NCBI RefSeq assembly: GCF_900115435.1
Contig: NZ_FOWK01000004.1
Coordinates: 62,001 to 126,000, forward strand
Source of the DNA: Prevotella sp. tf2-5
GTDB lineage: Bacteria; Bacteroidota; Bacteroidia; Bacteroidales; Bacteroidaceae
Direction: 5' to 3'
Length of the DNA stretch: 64,000 bases
The notes below the pieces were generated by a model. That model had not been told where the DNA came from. It saw only the letters and a program-made list of their open reading frames with translations, and did not search any database. Positions 62,983 through 64,000 of this stretch are shown piece by piece. Each line of letters starts with the position of its first letter. Positions within the stretch are counted from its first letter, which is position 1. The translations under genes and the position numbers were made by a program.

Positions 62983-64000
62983 TTAGAATGAATACGTCAA
63001 GGAGCACTGGATTTGGTGACGGTTGTCTTTGACGCTAACAGCAGAACAGCCGTTTGTCTCCGTGAAAGTTCCGATTACAGCATCATTCTCATCATAGATT
63101 TCACCACTGGCAGTCAGTGAAGGCATGAAAGGATAGAAGTTGCCTTTACGCATGCTGTACTGATAAGCAAGGTCGAGACGGAACTTATCGAAAGAGAAGC
63201 CTACACCTGCTGTGATGCGATGCGTGTCTTTCCAGTTGACAAAATGCGTAGTTGACGCATAATAGACACCAGGTGACAATAATGTCTGGTCGCGAACACC
63301 GTTCTCTTGATACATTGGAGACACATAGTTGTAACCCAGACGGACAGCGATATTCTTGTCAATCTTGTATTCTCCACCCAGCTTCAGGGTAGAAACACCC
63401 TTCAGTGTCTTCTCTGTGTGACGCTTCATTACATTGTCACTGGAACTGCTCTCACTATAAGTATCACTCCAGTAATCGTAATAGCCGCCATCAATGGTTC
63501 GCATGTCACAGGCTCCATAGTCGGCATACTCATAGACGGCACCCAGTGCGAGATAGTCGCCAACAGTATGTCCAAGGCTCAAACCAAACTTCCAAGGAGT
63601 ATTGAAACGGAAGTCTTCCTTAGCGGCAGAGTGATCTCCTTTTAACACATTATCGGAAGTAGAATATGTAAATTCCGTGTAGTTCTCTGTTGTCAGACGA
63701 TAGAAAGTAGGAGAAGCCACAGAAACACCAATGCGGAAGGGAGACTCCTCGATAGGACGGACAATCAGACCAGCCTTGATGTTATAACCATGACCACTGA
63801 TCTTATGATTGTCAGCTACCAGAACGTCATCATAAGTATTACTGTTCAGTATTTCATAATACTCACTATAGTTCTTATAATTGACGGAATGTACACCGAT
63901 GGTCAGACCCAGATACAGGCGGTTCTTGATATTACCACTGATATTGAAGTCAAACTCGCCGATATATCCTGTATTCGCACGCTGGAACGTATATGCCTCA
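62983..64000 (-). CDS. FadL/OmpP1-type outer membrane protein, 3' part
   Basis: The frame stays open to the window edge, so about 339 C-terminal residues are visible and the start lies outside; the apparent start at 63720 is an internal GTG Val. The sequence shows alternating strands of a barrel (YLALGAVYEYADYGA, KLGGEYKIDKNIAVRLGYNY, HRITAGVGFSFDKFRLDLAY) and ends in HQIQCSLTYSF with terminal Phe. This fits the Bacteroidota OMPP1/FadL/TodX family that takes up hydrophobic compounds. The ligand is unknown. Confidence 0.75.
   Translation of the reverse strand, partial: EAYTFQRANTGYIGEFDFNISGNIKNRLYLGLTIGVHSVNYKNYSEYYEILNSNTYDDVLVADNHKISGHGYNIKAGLIVRPIEESPFRIGVSVASPTFYRLTTENYTEFTYSTSDNVLKGDHSAAKEDFRFNTPWKFGLSLGHTVGDYLALGAVYEYADYGACDMRTIDGGYYDYWSDTYSESSSSDNVMKRHTEKTLKGVSTLKLGGEYKIDKNIAVRLGYNYVSPMYQENGVRDQTLLSPGVYYASTTHFVNWKDTHRITAGVGFSFDKFRLDLAYQYSMRKGNFYPFMPSLTASGEIYDENDAVIGTFTETNGCSAVSVKDNRHQIQCSLTYSF

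Overview
The window comes from a member of the Bacteroidota, most likely Prevotellaceae (Prevotella/Segatella type). The evidence is internal: promoters of the form TTTG-N19/20-TAnnTTTG, a short primary sigma factor of about 290 residues, many lipoproteins and TonB-dependent receptors, a fimbrillin-type lipoprotein, C-termini resembling type IX secretion sorting domains, and DUF5686/DUF6057-type proteins. Species cannot be fixed from the sequence alone.

Layout. 0-3.9 kb: the end of a polysaccharide-degradation operon (GH78-type alpha-L-rhamnosidase, cut by the window edge, and a second secreted glycosidase). 3.9-9.1 kb: a minus-strand run of small secreted proteins, two of which carry tandem TonB-C-terminal-like domains. 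9.2-11.5 kb: an M6-type secreted metalloprotease. 11.8-16.1 kb: a visibly GC-richer island with a lipocalin-like lipoprotein, a one-chain amino-acid ABC transporter (permease, binding domains and ATPase in one polypeptide), a cytidylate-kinase-like protein and a truncated ORF. 16.1-17.4 kb: no intact gene, but two tandem symmetric repeat modules with AT palindromes at their centres. 17.5-28.9 kb: a surface-adhesion operon on the minus strand (two peptides of 30 and 41 residues, a fimbrillin-like lipoprotein, and a 3247-residue LamG/FN3 protein). It is divergent from a membrane-bound AraC-type regulator, and the space between holds four ATTAAC boxes in two pairs, each spaced 21 bp.

30.4-43.4 kb: a cobalamin locus. 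A B12 riboswitch precedes a BtuB-like receptor, an exported CbiK-type chelatase and a second receptor. These are followed by four two-domain corrin enzymes (CobJ-CbiC, CbiE-CbiT, CbiG-CbiF, CbiJ-CbiD) with a Sel1-repeat gene in between. Converging on it, 43.4-48.9 kb carries a BtuC-like permease, a BtuF-like lipoprotein, a CxxCH-containing beta-propeller lipoprotein and a DUF6057-type membrane protein. No transporter ATPase and no CbiL, CbiA or CbiP are seen. 49-58.5 kb: a second symmetric repeat region, then the primary sigma factor, a DUF5686 outer membrane protein and an AddA/AddB-like helicase-nuclease pair. 58.5-64 kb: minus-strand housekeeping genes (MFS transporter, panB, HAD phosphatase, EamA transporter, truA) and the 3' part of a FadL/OmpP1-type outer membrane protein.

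The most unusual features are the layered inverted-repeat modules at 16.4-17.2 and 49.1-49.4 kb, REP-like palindromes inserted in frame in several proteins, the one-chain ABC transporter with its TM segment between two inverted REP copies, the duplicated promoter in front of the HAD/panB genes, and the putative operator in front of the adhesin operon. All function calls are by recognition of motifs and family resemblance; no database search was run.
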